Of a stretch of 41,114 nucleotides of DNA, positions 24,502 through 33,556 are shown piece after piece. The translations under genes and the position numbers were made by a program. Origin of the DNA: an uncultured Porphyromonadaceae bacterium (GTDB lineage: Bacteria; Bacteroidota; Bacteroidia; Bacteroidales; Muribaculaceae); the NCBI GenBank assembly GCA_947175205.1, contig CAMWLS010000020.1:1-41114 (forward strand), read 5' to 3'. A model generated the notes under the pieces. It was given only the letters and a program-made list of their open reading frames with translations. It was not told the DNA's origin and ran no database searches. Position 1 is the stretch's first letter. Each line of letters begins with the position of its first letter.

Positions 24502-26190
24502 ATGGAAGAATCCAATAAAGCTATTAACTTACTTATAGAAACAAGCTGGGAAGTGTGCAACAAAATTGGAGGCATTTACACTGTGCTGTCCACTAAAGCG
24601 CGCGTTCTCAATAAATTATACGGAGACAAGGTGGTGTTTATCGGTCCTGATGTATGGACAGAAGAACATCCGAGTCCCTTCTTTACTGAAGACCATACTG
24701 TTTTAAAAGACTGGAAAGAGGCTTTGATGCTTCCAGAAGGGGTCAGTGTACGTGTGGGACGCTGGGATATTCCCGGACGCCCAAAGGTCATACTGGTACG
24801 TTTTGACGGAATGTATGCCTGTAAAGACGCATTTTACGGCCGTATGTGGGAGCTTTACGGAGTGGATTCACTCCACGCTTACGGAGACTATGATGAAGCC
24901 TGTGCATTCTCACACGCAGCCGGTCTGGTAATAGAGAATCTTGTTAATTACCAAAAGAAGACAAAGGCATTACCCTCACGGAAACCGGGAGTGATTGCTC
25001 ATTTTGATGAGTGGACCACCGGCATGGGGCTTCTTTATGTTAAAGATGTATGCCCGGATGTGGCCACTGTCTTCACCACACACGCTACAAGTATAGGCCG
25101 AAGCATCTGTGGAAACGGTAAACCTTTATATGATTATCTTCATGCTTACAGTGGTGACGGTATGGCCGCTGAGCTGAATATGGAGTCAAAACATTCTCTT
25201 GAGAAGGCTGCGGCTGTTCAGGCGGATGTCTTTACTACAGTAAGCGAGGTCACAGCAAGAGAGTGTAAACAGTTCTTTGAAAGAGAACCACTGGTGACCC
25301 CCAATGGCTTTGAAGAAGATTTTGTACCCAAGCCACGTGCATTGGCAGCTGTAAGGAAGACTGCAAGACATCAGCTTCTCAGAGTTGCCACGGCCCTGAC
25401 GGGTAAACATTTTGATGATAAAGAAACCTTTATAGTTGCTACCTCAGGCAGATGCGAGTACCGTAATAAAGGTCTTGACCTGTTTTTGGATGCTATGAAT
25501 GTCATTGAGTCTGCGGCGCCGCCAAAATCTGTACTCTCATTTGTACTGGTTCCGGCATGGAGCGCAGGCCAGAGAGTGGATTTGGCAAAGGCCCTTACTC
25601 TTGACGATAATTCAGGAGTAAAAGACCCTGTGCTCACTCATGAGCTAAATAATTACTTTGAGGATCCCATTAACAGTAGGCTTCACCAGCTGAATTTTGC
25701 ATGGCGTAACAGTGACCCGGGTTCAAAGGTCACAACCATATATGTGCCCTGTTATCTTAACGGTGCAGATGGAATAATAGACCTCAAATATTATGATGTT
25801 CTTCCCGGCTGCGATGTCACTGCATTTGCCTCATACTATGAGCCTTGGGGTTATACGCCTCTGGAGAGCGTGGCATTTGGTGTTCCCACAATCACTACAT
25901 CCCTGAGCGGTTTTGGACAGTGGGTGCTCAGCACGGGAGAAAATAGTTTTGAAGATACCGGTGTACGTGTCGAAAACCGTACAGACTCCAATTATGCAGA
26001 AGTTTGCTCAGAAATGGCCTCTGACATTCTTCAGTTGATAAATTCGTCTTCCAAGACCATGAACGCTATCTCAAAGGCGGCTCGTAATACTGCAGATAAG
26101 GCATCGTGGGCGCATTTTATGAAATATTACGAGACGGCTTATATTACAGCCCTTAAGAGCGTCACCAAGCGTGTTAAGGTAAACAAATAA
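24502..26190 (+). CDS. Glycogen synthase, GT3 (eukaryote-like) family
   Basis: A 562-residue glycosyltransferase that extends alpha-1,4-glucan. The N-terminus LIETSWEVCNKIGGIYTVLSTKA is the signature of the GT3 (GYS) family, not of bacterial GlgA (GT5). The catalytic Glu pair is in EPWGYTPLE (E447 and E455), matching the retaining-enzyme E-x7-E motif. Fungal and animal enzymes have about 700 residues; the bacterial version is shorter because the regulatory termini are missing. GT3 enzymes prefer UDP-glucose, so that donor is likely here. The gene is followed by a glucan phosphorylase 40 bases downstream, pairing synthesis and breakdown of glycogen in one operon. Confidence 0.93.
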   Translation: MEESNKAINLLIETSWEVCNKIGGIYTVLSTKARVLNKLYGDKVVFIGPDVWTEEHPSPFFTEDHTVLKDWKEALMLPEGVSVRVGRWDIPGRPKVILVRFDGMYACKDAFYGRMWELYGVDSLHAYGDYDEACAFSHAAGLVIENLVNYQKKTKALPSRKPGVIAHFDEWTTGMGLLYVKDVCPDVATVFTTHATSIGRSICGNGKPLYDYLHAYSGDGMAAELNMESKHSLEKAAAVQADVFTTVSEVTARECKQFFEREPLVTPNGFEEDFVPKPRALAAVRKTARHQLLRVATALTGKHFDDKETFIVATSGRCEYRNKGLDLFLDAMNVIESAAPPKSVLSFVLVPAWSAGQRVDLAKALTLDDNSGVKDPVLTHELNNYFEDPINSRLHQLNFAWRNSDPGSKVTTIYVPCYLNGADGIIDLKYYDVLPGCDVTAFASYYEPWGYTPLESVAFGVPTITTSLSGFGQWVLSTGENSFEDTGVRVENRTDSNYAEVCSEMASDILQLINSSSKTMNAISKAARNTADKASWAHFMKYYETAYITALKSVTKRVKVNK

Positions 26191-26230
26191 GAAATAAACA
26201 AACCAATAGATATTTTTTCAATAAAAAATT

Positions 26231-28789
26231 ATGAAACTTCAGGTTAGCAACACTAACGCCCCCGTATGGCGCGACGTTACTGTAAAAGCAGAGCTTCCCG
26301 CACAGCTCAAACCTCTTGATGAACTGGCCAAAAACCTCTGGTGGGTTTGGAATAGCGAAGCTAAATCACTTTTTCGCGAACTTAATCCTGACATCTGGCG
26401 TGCAACAGGAGAAAATCCTGTTATGCTTCTGCAGCAGCTGAGCTCAGACCGCATTGAGGAGATTGTTAACAATCCCGAAATGATGGCACGCGTTAATAAA
26501 GTATATGAGGATTTCAAAGCTTATATGGCTCAGCCCATGCGTAAGGACGTGCCTTCTGTATCATATTTCTCAATGGAATATGGCCTTTGCAACTGTCTGA
26601 AGATATATTCAGGTGGTCTTGGTGTACTTGCCGGTGACTACATTAAAGAAGCATCAGACAGCTGCGTGGATATGACAGCTGTTGGCTTCCTTTACCGTTA
26701 CGGTTACTTTACCCAGACGCTCAGTGTTGATGGTCAGCAGATTGCTAAATATGAGCCTCAGAACTTCAACCAGCTCCCCATTGAGCAGGTTATGGAAGAA
26801 GACGGCCGTCCCATGATTCTGGAAGTTCCTTATCCCGGACGTATAGTTTACAGCCACATCTGGCGTGTGAAAGTGGGCCGTATGAACTTATATCTGATGG
26901 ATACTGACTTTGACATGAACTCAGAATTTGACCGTCAGATTACTCATCAGCTCTATGGCGGTGACTGGGAAAACCGTATCAAGCAGGAATATCTCCTGGG
27001 TATCGGTGGCGTGCTCATGCTTAAGAAGCTGGGTGTAAACAGCCAGTTATATCACTGTAATGAAGGTCACGCAGCACTTCTTAACCTGCAGCGTCTGGTG
27101 GACTTTGTAAATAATGACCACCTGTCATTCAATGTAGCGCTTGAGCTGGTACGTGCATCTTCTCTTTATACTGTACATACTCCCGTGCCTGCCGGTCACG
27201 ACTACTTTGATGAAAGTCTCTTTGGCAAGTACTTTGGTGAGTATCCCGCAAAGTTAGGTATCTCATGGCAGGACCTTATGAATATGGGTCGCGAAAATCC
27301 TGATACCAATGAGCGCTTCTCAATGAGTGTGTTTGCTCTTAACACCTGCCAGGAAGCTAACGGTGTAAGCTGGCTTCACGGTGAGGTTTCAAAGAAGATG
27401 TTTGCCGGTATCTGGAAGGGTTACAGTTGGGAAGAAAGCCACGTTGGTTATGTTACCAATGGCGTACACATGCCCACATGGGCCGCAAGTGAGATGAAGG
27501 AATTCTATGCTAAGCATCTTGGTGAGCAGGTATTTGAACACCAGAGCGACCCCAAGGCATGGAAGGGTATCTTCAAAGTTCCCGATGAAGAAATCTGGAA
27601 CATGCGTATGCTCCTGAAGAACAAATTCATCAAGTTTGTTAAGCGTGATTTTAAGGAGAAGTGGCTCAATAATCAGGGCGATCCTTCAGCTGTAATGAAT
27701 GTTCTGGATCGAATTAATCCCAATGCTCTGATTATAGGTTTTGCCCGCCGTTTTGCTACCTACAAGCGTGCTCACCTTCTGTTTACTGACCTTGACCGTC
27801 TGGCCAAGATTGTGAATAATGAGCAGTTCCCCGTACAGTTTATCTTCTCCGGTAAGGCTCACCCCGCTGATGGTGCCGGTCAGGGACTGATTAAGCGCAT
27901 TATGGAAATTTCCCGTATGCCTCAGTTCCTTGGCAAGATTATCTTCCTTGAGGACTACAACATGATAGTGGCTAAGCGTCTTGTAACAGGTGTTGACATC
28001 TGGCTGAACACTCCCACACGTCCCCTTGAAGCTTCAGGTACATCAGGTGAGAAGGCTGAAATGAATGGCGTTCTTAACTTCTCAGTACTTGACGGATGGT
28101 GGTATGAAGGCTATCGTTTCAATGAGAAGGCAGGCTGGGCTCTTACTGATAAGCGTACTTATACAGATCAGGCTCAGCAGGACAAGCTGGATGCCGCTAC
28201 CATCTATTCAATGCTGGAGAACGAGATAATACCTCTGTATTTTGCTAAGAACTCACGCGGTTATTCACCTGAGTGGATTCAGTATATCAAGGGTTCTATT
28301 GGTGATATTGCACCCAACTTCACCATGAAACGTATGATTGATGATTACATTGCACGCTTCTATGATCCCGAAGCAAAACGCAGCAAGGAACTCCGTGCCA
28401 ATGACTGCGCACTTGCACGTGAAATTGTTGCCTGGAAAGAAAATGTTGCTGAAAAGTGGAACGGAATTCAGGTTCTGGACGTACGTCAGTCAGGTGAAAT
28501 TTCTTCAGCAATCACAGGAGAACCTTACCATGTAGAGGTTGAGCTTGATACCAATGGACTGGGTGATGACATTGCAGTTGAACAGGTTATTTTCCGTCAG
28601 GAAGATGGCGTTGAACACTTCTGCGGTACACGTCAGTTCAAGGTTGCCAAGACTGAAGGTAACAAGCGTACTTACGTACTGGATGCCAAGGTTAAGAACC
28701 CCGGTGTGTTCCGCGTAGGATACCGCATTTATCCTGTTAACCCGGCACTTCCTCACCGTCAGGATTTCGCATACATGCGCTGGATTTAA
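26231..28789 (+). CDS. glgP: Alpha-glucan phosphorylase, GT35, DUF3417 type
   Basis: The enzyme releases glucose-1-phosphate from glycogen using PLP. The N-terminal DUF3417 domain (about residues 15-100, containing [25 protein letters not shown]) is followed by the phosphorylase body. The PLP lysine is K608 in [22 protein letters not shown]. Other family segments are [25 protein letters not shown] and [15 protein letters not shown]. Length (852) is typical of this short, unregulated bacterial-archaeal type; it lacks the phosphorylation and AMP sites of muscle enzymes. Codon use is like that of highly expressed genes (many GGT, CGT and AAG codons). It is co-transcribed with the GT3 synthase. 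Confidence 0.95.
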   Translation: MKLQVSNTNAPVWRDVTVKAELPAQLKPLDELAKNLWWVWNSEAKSLFRELNPDIWRATGENPVMLLQQLSSDRIEEIVNNPEMMARVNKVYEDFKAYMAQPMRKDVPSVSYFSMEYGLCNCLKIYSGGLGVLAGDYIKEASDSCVDMTAVGFLYRYGYFTQTLSVDGQQIAKYEPQNFNQLPIEQVMEEDGRPMILEVPYPGRIVYSHIWRVKVGRMNLYLMDTDFDMNSEFDRQITHQLYGGDWENRIKQEYLLGIGGVLMLKKLGVNSQLYHCNEGHAALLNLQRLVDFVNNDHLSFNVALELVRASSLYTVHTPVPAGHDYFDESLFGKYFGEYPAKLGISWQDLMNMGRENPDTNERFSMSVFALNTCQEANGVSWLHGEVSKKMFAGIWKGYSWEESHVGYVTNGVHMPTWAASEMKEFYAKHLGEQVFEHQSDPKAWKGIFKVPDEEIWNMRMLLKNKFIKFVKRDFKEKWLNNQGDPSAVMNVLDRINPNALIIGFARRFATYKRAHLLFTDLDRLAKIVNNEQFPVQFIFSGKAHPADGAGQGLIKRIMEISRMPQFLGKIIFLEDYNMIVAKRLVTGVDIWLNTPTRPLEASGTSGEKAEMNGVLNFSVLDGWWYEGYRFNEKAGWALTDKRTYTDQAQQDKLDAATIYSMLENEIIPLYFAKNSRGYSPEWIQYIKGSIGDIAPNFTMKRMIDDYIARFYDPEAKRSKELRANDCALAREIVAWKENVAEKWNGIQVLDVRQSGEISSAITGEPYHVEVELDTNGLGDDIAVEQVIFRQEDGVEHFCGTRQFKVAKTEGNKRTYVLDAKVKNPGVFRVGYRIYPVNPALPHRQDFAYMRWI

Positions 28790-28821
28790 TCTGACAGGAT
28801 AATCAATTATTTAATAGCACG

Positions 28822-28860
28822 TCAGGGTGCATGACTTCTAAAAGAGGTTATGCACCCTGA
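28822..28860 (+). terminator. Strong hairpin after glgP, probable terminator
   Basis: TCAGGGTGCAT (28822-28832) pairs perfectly with ATGCACCCTGA (28850-28860). The stem can continue through several more pairs including G-T to a five-base loop, about 17 pairs in all. The T tract afterwards is weak (CTTTG), so it may act as a 3'-end stabiliser as much as a terminator. Confidence 0.65.
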
Positions 28861-28927
28861 TGCTTTGTATCAGGGCAATTTTTCTCCATAATCCGCGTTA
28901 TTAACCAGTGTATAACCAATTTTTAGC

Positions 28928-31336
28928 ATGAATAAAAAAAGATATATATACGCGCTGATGTTCCTGTGTTTCATGGCTGTTTCTTTTGTGCACGCCGTGG
29001 CAGCAGTACGCATCAGAGGTGTGGTTACTGATGAAAATAATGAGCCCATGGAGTTTGTTACCGTGCGGATTGACGGGACTGCCATAGGTACAAATACAGG
29101 TCTGGACGGTGCTTATCAGCTTTCCACTCCGGATGCTGACACCATCCGGGTGGTATTCTCTTGTATTGGCTATGAGGATGCCAGACGCCGTCTTATAGAT
29201 CCCAAGGGTGATGTCACACTGAATGTAAAGCTTACACCAGCGTCATACACACTGGGAGAAGTTAATGTTACCGAGTACAGAAAGCAGACTGATGCACTTC
29301 AGAACATTGATGTCAGCAATGCAAGACTTACGCCTGATGTAAGCGGCGGAAGTGTTGAGGCTGTCATTTCAACTATGGCCGGTGTCAGCTCCGGTAATGA
29401 GATGAGTAATCAGTATAATGTCCGTGGAGGCACTTATGATGAAAACAGTGTTTATATAAACGGTATTGAAGTATACAGACCTCAGCTTGTGAGCAGCGGC
29501 CAGCAGGAGGGTCTGAGTATAATAAATCCGGACCTTGTGGGTGCTGTAAGCTTTTCAACGGGAGGTTTCCCGGCCCGGTATGGAGACCGCATGTCCAGTG
29601 TACTGGATATAACATATCGTGAGCCTGAGAGTTTTGAAGGCGCAGTAACCGCCTCTCTTATGGGCGGCTCAGTTGCCATAGGTACAGCCTCACGACGGTT
29701 CAGTCAGATGCATGGCTTACGCTATAAAAGCAATGCCAGCCTGTTAAGCTCCATGGATGATAAAGGTGAGTATGACCCAAGGTTCTTTGACTACCAGACT
29801 TACATGTCTTTCAAAATTAACAATAAGTGGAAGTTAGGTTTCTTAGGTAATATTGCTATAAACAATTATAAGTTTGTGCCGGCCAGCCGCACCACAAATT
29901 TCGGTACTTCCACTGATGCCAAGCAGTTTAAAGTTTACTTTGACGGCCAGGAAAAGGACCGTTTCGAGACCTATTTCGGTGCCCTTACGTTGACGTACAG
30001 GCCCTCGCGTAGCAGCGAGTTTACACTTCTGGCCTCAGGCTATATGACAAATGAACTTGTGGCTTATGATATCTCCGGCGAATACTGGCTTGATCAGGCC
30101 GGAACCTCTGATGGTATCGGAGGAGAGCTTGGTGTTGGCCGGTATCATGAACATGCGCGTAATCGCCTTAAAGCAAGCGTCCTTTCACTTGGCCTCAGAG
30201 GAGCCACAGGAATTGCCGGTCACAATCTGAATTATGGTCTGAGTGTGAATCATGAGCAATTTATGGACAGGACACGGGAGTGGGAGCTGAGAGACTCAGC
30301 AGGTTACTCTCTTCCATATGACCCCGGAGCTTTGAAGATGGTATATACTATGTCCTCTAACCATAATCTGAGTTCTAACCGTCTTGCCCTTTATGTTGAG
30401 GATACATATAGGTTTGATACCAGAGCCGGATATCTTAGCCTGAACGGTGGTATCAGAATGTCTTACTGGGATTATAACAAGGAATTTCTGGTAAGTCCGC
30501 GTATCAGCGTTGGCTTTATTCCGCAAAGTGCGCCCCGATGGGCACTGCGCTTTGCAACCGGTCTTTATTATCAGGCACCATTTTTCAAAGAATTCAGGCG
30601 CCCGGTGGATGATGGCATGGGCAACATAATAATAGAACTTAATGATAAGATTAAATCCCAGCGGAGTATTCAGTTTATAGCAGGCAGTGATTATAGTTTC
30701 CGCGCCTTTGACCGTCCTTTTAAATTTACGGCTGAGGCATATTATAAGATACTGGGTAATCTGATTCCGTATGAAGTGGATAATCTGAAGGTGGTTTATG
30801 CAGGTGAGAACTTGTCCAAAGGCTATACGGCCGGTATGGATTTCAAGCTTTTCGGGCAGTTTGTGCCAGGTACTGACTCCTGGATCAGCTTCTCACTTAT
30901 GAAGGCTGCAGAAACACTTAACGGAGTATCCGTTCCGCGCCCCACAGACCGCCGCTATGGCCTCGCCCTTTTCTTTACTGACTATTTCCCAAAGTTCCCC
31001 AAACTCAAATTTAATCTGCGCGGTATTCTGAATGACGGGCTACCCGTGACACCACCACGAGGCAGTAGGGACAAGAGCTATTTCAGGGCGCCTGCATATA
31101 AACGTGTTGATGTTGGTCTGGCGTACGCTCTTCTGCAGAATGATGCCGAGCATCCCCGTGCAGGATTCTGGGGTAATTTCAAGAGTATCTGGTTAGGAGT
31201 TGATGTTTTCAATTTGCTGGATATCTCAAATGTCAGCAGCTATTACTGGGTAACGGATGTCAACAACCTCCAGTATGCGGTACCCAATTATCTAACCCGG
31301 CGCCAGTTTAATGTACGTCTGAGCATAGACTTCTGA
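28928..31336 (+). CDS. TonB-dependent outer-membrane receptor with carboxypeptidase-like regulatory domain
   Basis: An 802-residue receptor: signal peptide (MNKKRYIYALMFLCFMAVSFVHA), a CarboxypepD-reg-like beta domain (about 27-105, RGVVTDENNEPMEFVTVRIDG), a plug (about 130-235, with STMAGVSSGNEMSNQYNVRGG) and a C-terminal beta-barrel ending in LSIDF. It is shorter than SusC proteins (about 1000 residues) and has no SusD partner next to it, so it is not part of a visible polysaccharide-utilisation locus. It may import a cofactor, peptide or metal complex; the substrate is unknown. It is transcribed alone and ends at a terminator. Confidence 0.93.
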   Translation: MNKKRYIYALMFLCFMAVSFVHAVAAVRIRGVVTDENNEPMEFVTVRIDGTAIGTNTGLDGAYQLSTPDADTIRVVFSCIGYEDARRRLIDPKGDVTLNVKLTPASYTLGEVNVTEYRKQTDALQNIDVSNARLTPDVSGGSVEAVISTMAGVSSGNEMSNQYNVRGGTYDENSVYINGIEVYRPQLVSSGQQEGLSIINPDLVGAVSFSTGGFPARYGDRMSSVLDITYREPESFEGAVTASLMGGSVAIGTASRRFSQMHGLRYKSNASLLSSMDDKGEYDPRFFDYQTYMSFKINNKWKLGFLGNIAINNYKFVPASRTTNFGTSTDAKQFKVYFDGQEKDRFETYFGALTLTYRPSRSSEFTLLASGYMTNELVAYDISGEYWLDQAGTSDGIGGELGVGRYHEHARNRLKASVLSLGLRGATGIAGHNLNYGLSVNHEQFMDRTREWELRDSAGYSLPYDPGALKMVYTMSSNHNLSSNRLALYVEDTYRFDTRAGYLSLNGGIRMSYWDYNKEFLVSPRISVGFIPQSAPRWALRFATGLYYQAPFFKEFRRPVDDGMGNIIIELNDKIKSQRSIQFIAGSDYSFRAFDRPFKFTAEAYYKILGNLIPYEVDNLKVVYAGENLSKGYTAGMDFKLFGQFVPGTDSWISFSLMKAAETLNGVSVPRPTDRRYGLALFFTDYFPKFPKLKFNLRGILNDGLPVTPPRGSRDKSYFRAPAYKRVDVGLAYALLQNDAEHPRAGFWGNFKSIWLGVDVFNLLDISNVSSYYWVTDVNNLQYAVPNYLTRRQFNVRLSIDF

Positions 31337-31344
31337 TTTTTATT

Positions 31345-31375
31345 AGCCTGCATGTTACGCATGTGGGCTTTTTTT
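31345..31375 (+). terminator. Terminator after the TonB receptor, running into the next promoter
   Basis: AGCC-TG-CATG (31345-31354) pairs with CATG-TG-GGCT (31360-31369), followed by a run of T residues to 31375. The T run continues almost directly into a TAnnTTTG box at 31378-31385. Confidence 0.75.
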
Positions 31376-31377
31376 AT

Positions 31378-31385
31378 TATTTTTG
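31378..31385 (+). promoter_or_regulatory. -7 promoter element for the decarboxylase-GT2-miaA cluster
   Basis: TATTTTTG fits TAnnTTTG and would start transcription about 13 bases before the ATG at 31402. No TTTG is at -33; that position lies inside the terminator hairpin. The same TTTTTTATTATTTTTG string occurs before nfo. Confidence 0.45.
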
Positions 31386-31401
31386 CCATTAGTAACCGGT
31401 C

Positions 31402-32577
31402 ATGTTCACTCTTATGCAAGGAAATAGTTCAGTATTAGATTTTTCCGCCTTCCCGGACACCTGCTTCATATATTATCCGGAGCGGGTGCTTCGCGATGTA
31501 AAAAGCTTCCGGAGTGCGCTGAACTGTTACTTCCCTAAAGCTACATTGGCATATTCCGTAAAGACAAACTCTCACCCGGCAGTCCTAAATACAATTCTTG
31601 ACTCCGGAATTATGGCTGAGGCCGTTTCAGAAGCAGAATATAGTGAATGTAAGCGCATTGGCTTCATGGGGGATCATATTATTTATAATGGCCCCATAAA
31701 GAGTAAGGAGTCCTTTTTGCGTGCGGTGGAGGGTGGTTCCATAGTGAATATTGACAGCCTTACAGAGCTTTCATACCTTGACAGCATAACCTCCGGAAAT
31801 AAGGCGCGGTTAGGGGTAAGGCTGAATGTGAACCTTCAAGATGTATGTCCTGAGGAAGCCACATTTGAAGAAGCATCCAGTCGTTTCGGGTTCAGGGTCA
31901 ATGAAGAGCCATTCAAAGAAGTGACCGAGGCTTTTAGGGCGCACCCCCGGCTAAAACTATCAGGAGTACATATTCACCGCACAACACGTAACAGAAGTGT
32001 ACGCTTTTATGCCGCTCTTGCCCGTTGGGTAGGGAAAGTAATCTCTGAGTATAATCTTAAGCCGGAGTATATAGACTTTGGCGGAGGATTCAGTGCTCCT
32101 TATCCGTCAGCGCCCACATTCAATCATTATGCGGGAGCCATGGCCAGAGAGCTTAGATTATGCGGTGTCAATCTCACAGATACAGAAATAATAGTAGAGC
32201 CCGGGACAGCCGTAGTTGCCCGCGCTTTTGATTATTTGGTAACGGTTACCGATGTGAGAGCGACCTCTGAAGGTACAATCATTATTACCACCGGTACCCG
32301 TAACCACATTGATCCGCTCTTTAAGCAGAACAGTATTAGTCATGAGCTTTTAAGGTTCAATAATAGTACTGATAAACAGGTCCCAGTGCAGAAAGTGGAA
32401 GGCTGCACATGTATGGAGTTTGACTGTCTGTTGACTCTCAGAAATGCCCCCGCGCTTCAGCCGGGAGATAAAATTATTTTCCACAATGTTGGCGCATACA
32501 CGCTTTCGCTGGCGCCTGAGTTCATTGTGACATTACCCGAGGTTGTTACCATTAACAAGAATGACATACATGGATGA
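31402..32577 (+). CDS. Fold-III PLP-dependent amino acid decarboxylase, substrate unknown
   Basis: A 391-residue enzyme of the diaminopimelate/ornithine decarboxylase superfamily: alanine-racemase-type barrel plus C-terminal beta domain. The PLP lysine is K54 in AYSVKTN; DFGGGF and EPGTAVVARAFDYLV bind the cofactor phosphate; CMEFD (C337-D341) and GAYT (Y366) match the substrate-side residues of the family. Where lysA-type enzymes have HxHxGSQ, this protein reads GVHIHRTTRNRS, so it is not a standard diaminopimelate decarboxylase. It has no lysine-pathway neighbours. Its stop overlaps the start of a GT2 gene by 8 bases, hinting at a cell-envelope or secondary-metabolite role. MFTLM offers a second ATG at 31414. 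Confidence 0.8.
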   Translation: MFTLMQGNSSVLDFSAFPDTCFIYYPERVLRDVKSFRSALNCYFPKATLAYSVKTNSHPAVLNTILDSGIMAEAVSEAEYSECKRIGFMGDHIIYNGPIKSKESFLRAVEGGSIVNIDSLTELSYLDSITSGNKARLGVRLNVNLQDVCPEEATFEEASSRFGFRVNEEPFKEVTEAFRAHPRLKLSGVHIHRTTRNRSVRFYAALARWVGKVISEYNLKPEYIDFGGGFSAPYPSAPTFNHYAGAMARELRLCGVNLTDTEIIVEPGTAVVARAFDYLVTVTDVRATSEGTIIITTGTRNHIDPLFKQNSISHELLRFNNSTDKQVPVQKVEGCTCMEFDCLLTLRNAPALQPGDKIIFHNVGAYTLSLAPEFIVTLPEVVTINKNDIHG

Positions 32578-33556
32578 GATAATGGTAACACCACGCAAGC
32601 TAAGTCAGATTAAGAAGCCGCTTATATCTGTCTTGATTCCTTTTTATAATGAGAAGGAAGTGTTACCCATACTCTTTCAGCGCATGAATTCTTTTATGGA
32701 TTCCATGCCTGAATATGACTGGGAGGTGGTAATGGTAAATGACGGTTCCTCAGATACCGGTCTGCTGCAGGTGATGCAGATGCATGAGAGTGATGCCAGA
32801 TGGCAGTTTGTTGACCTCTCACGGAATTTTGGGAAAGAAGTTGCCATGATGGCGGGTCTGGATTATGTACATGGGGACTGCGTTGTAATCATGGATGCAG
32901 ACCTTCAGGACCCCCCTGAGCTCATTCCGGAGATGATTAGCTGGTGGCTGAGAGGGTATGATGACGTATATGCAACCAGGCGCTCCAGAGGCAGTGAATC
33001 CTGGCTGAGGCGCCGTTTAAGCCTTAGTTATTACTCCATGCTCCAGCGGACAACAAAAATTCCCGTGCTTCAGAATGCGGGGGATTTCCGTTTGTTGGAC
33101 CGTATATGTATTAACGCTCTATGCAGTATGCCTGAGGTGCAGCGGTATACTAAAGGCCTGTTTACCTGGATAGGATTCAGAAAGAAAGAAATTACCTTTG
33201 ACCGTGCTGACCGCGCGGCCGGGAAAACCAAGTGGAATCTATGGAAGCTCATGGGCCTGGCCATAGAAGGTATTACCAGTTATACTACAGTTCCTCTGAG
33301 GATAAGTACTTTTGTGGGACTGGGCGTTTCACTGGCAGCATTTGGATTTATGATGTATTACCTGATTAAAACCCTTCTGTGGGGAGACGCCGTTCAAGGC
33401 TTCCCAACACTGGTTGTCCTCCTCCTGTTTCTTTGTGGAGTAATCCTGCTGAGTCTGGGGATAATGGGGGAATACATAGGTCGTATTTTTATAGAAACCA
33501 AGAGGCGCCCGGCATTTTTTGTACGTGAGGCCTCACTTAAACCTCGTAATAAATGA
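32570..33556 (+). CDS. GT2 glycosyltransferase, polyprenyl-phosphate type (GtrB/ArnC-like)
   Basis: A 328-residue membrane-bound glycosyltransferase. The GT-A domain shows SVLIPFYNEKEVLPILFQRM, VMVNDGSSD and the metal-binding DADLQDPPE; two C-terminal helices (about residues 248-272 and 284-305) anchor it. This layout belongs to enzymes that move a sugar from a nucleotide donor to undecaprenyl or dolichyl phosphate on the cytoplasmic face. The start at 32570 (MDEIMVTPRKL) overlaps the decarboxylase stop by 8 bases; 32582 is an alternative, and further in-frame ATGs exist upstream inside the decarboxylase. Its stop overlaps the next start in an ATGA. Donor sugar and acceptor are not predictable. 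Confidence 0.9.
   Translation: MDEIMVTPRKLSQIKKPLISVLIPFYNEKEVLPILFQRMNSFMDSMPEYDWEVVMVNDGSSDTGLLQVMQMHESDARWQFVDLSRNFGKEVAMMAGLDYVHGDCVVIMDADLQDPPELIPEMISWWLRGYDDVYATRRSRGSESWLRRRLSLSYYSMLQRTTKIPVLQNAGDFRLLDRICINALCSMPEVQRYTKGLFTWIGFRKKEITFDRADRAAGKTKWNLWKLMGLAIEGITSYTTVPLRISTFVGLGVSLAAFGFMMYYLIKTLLWGDAVQGFPTLVVLLLFLCGVILLSLGIMGEYIGRIFIETKRRPAFFVREASLKPRNK

Noticed and set aside
28928-31336. Polysaccharide-utilisation locus around the TonB receptor
   Set aside because: There is no SusD partner, no glycoside hydrolase and the receptor is too short for SusC.
31402-32577. Naming the decarboxylase lysA or nspC
   Set aside because: The HxHxGSQ segment of LysA is not present and the sequence lacks the features of carboxynorspermidine decarboxylase; only the superfamily is supported.
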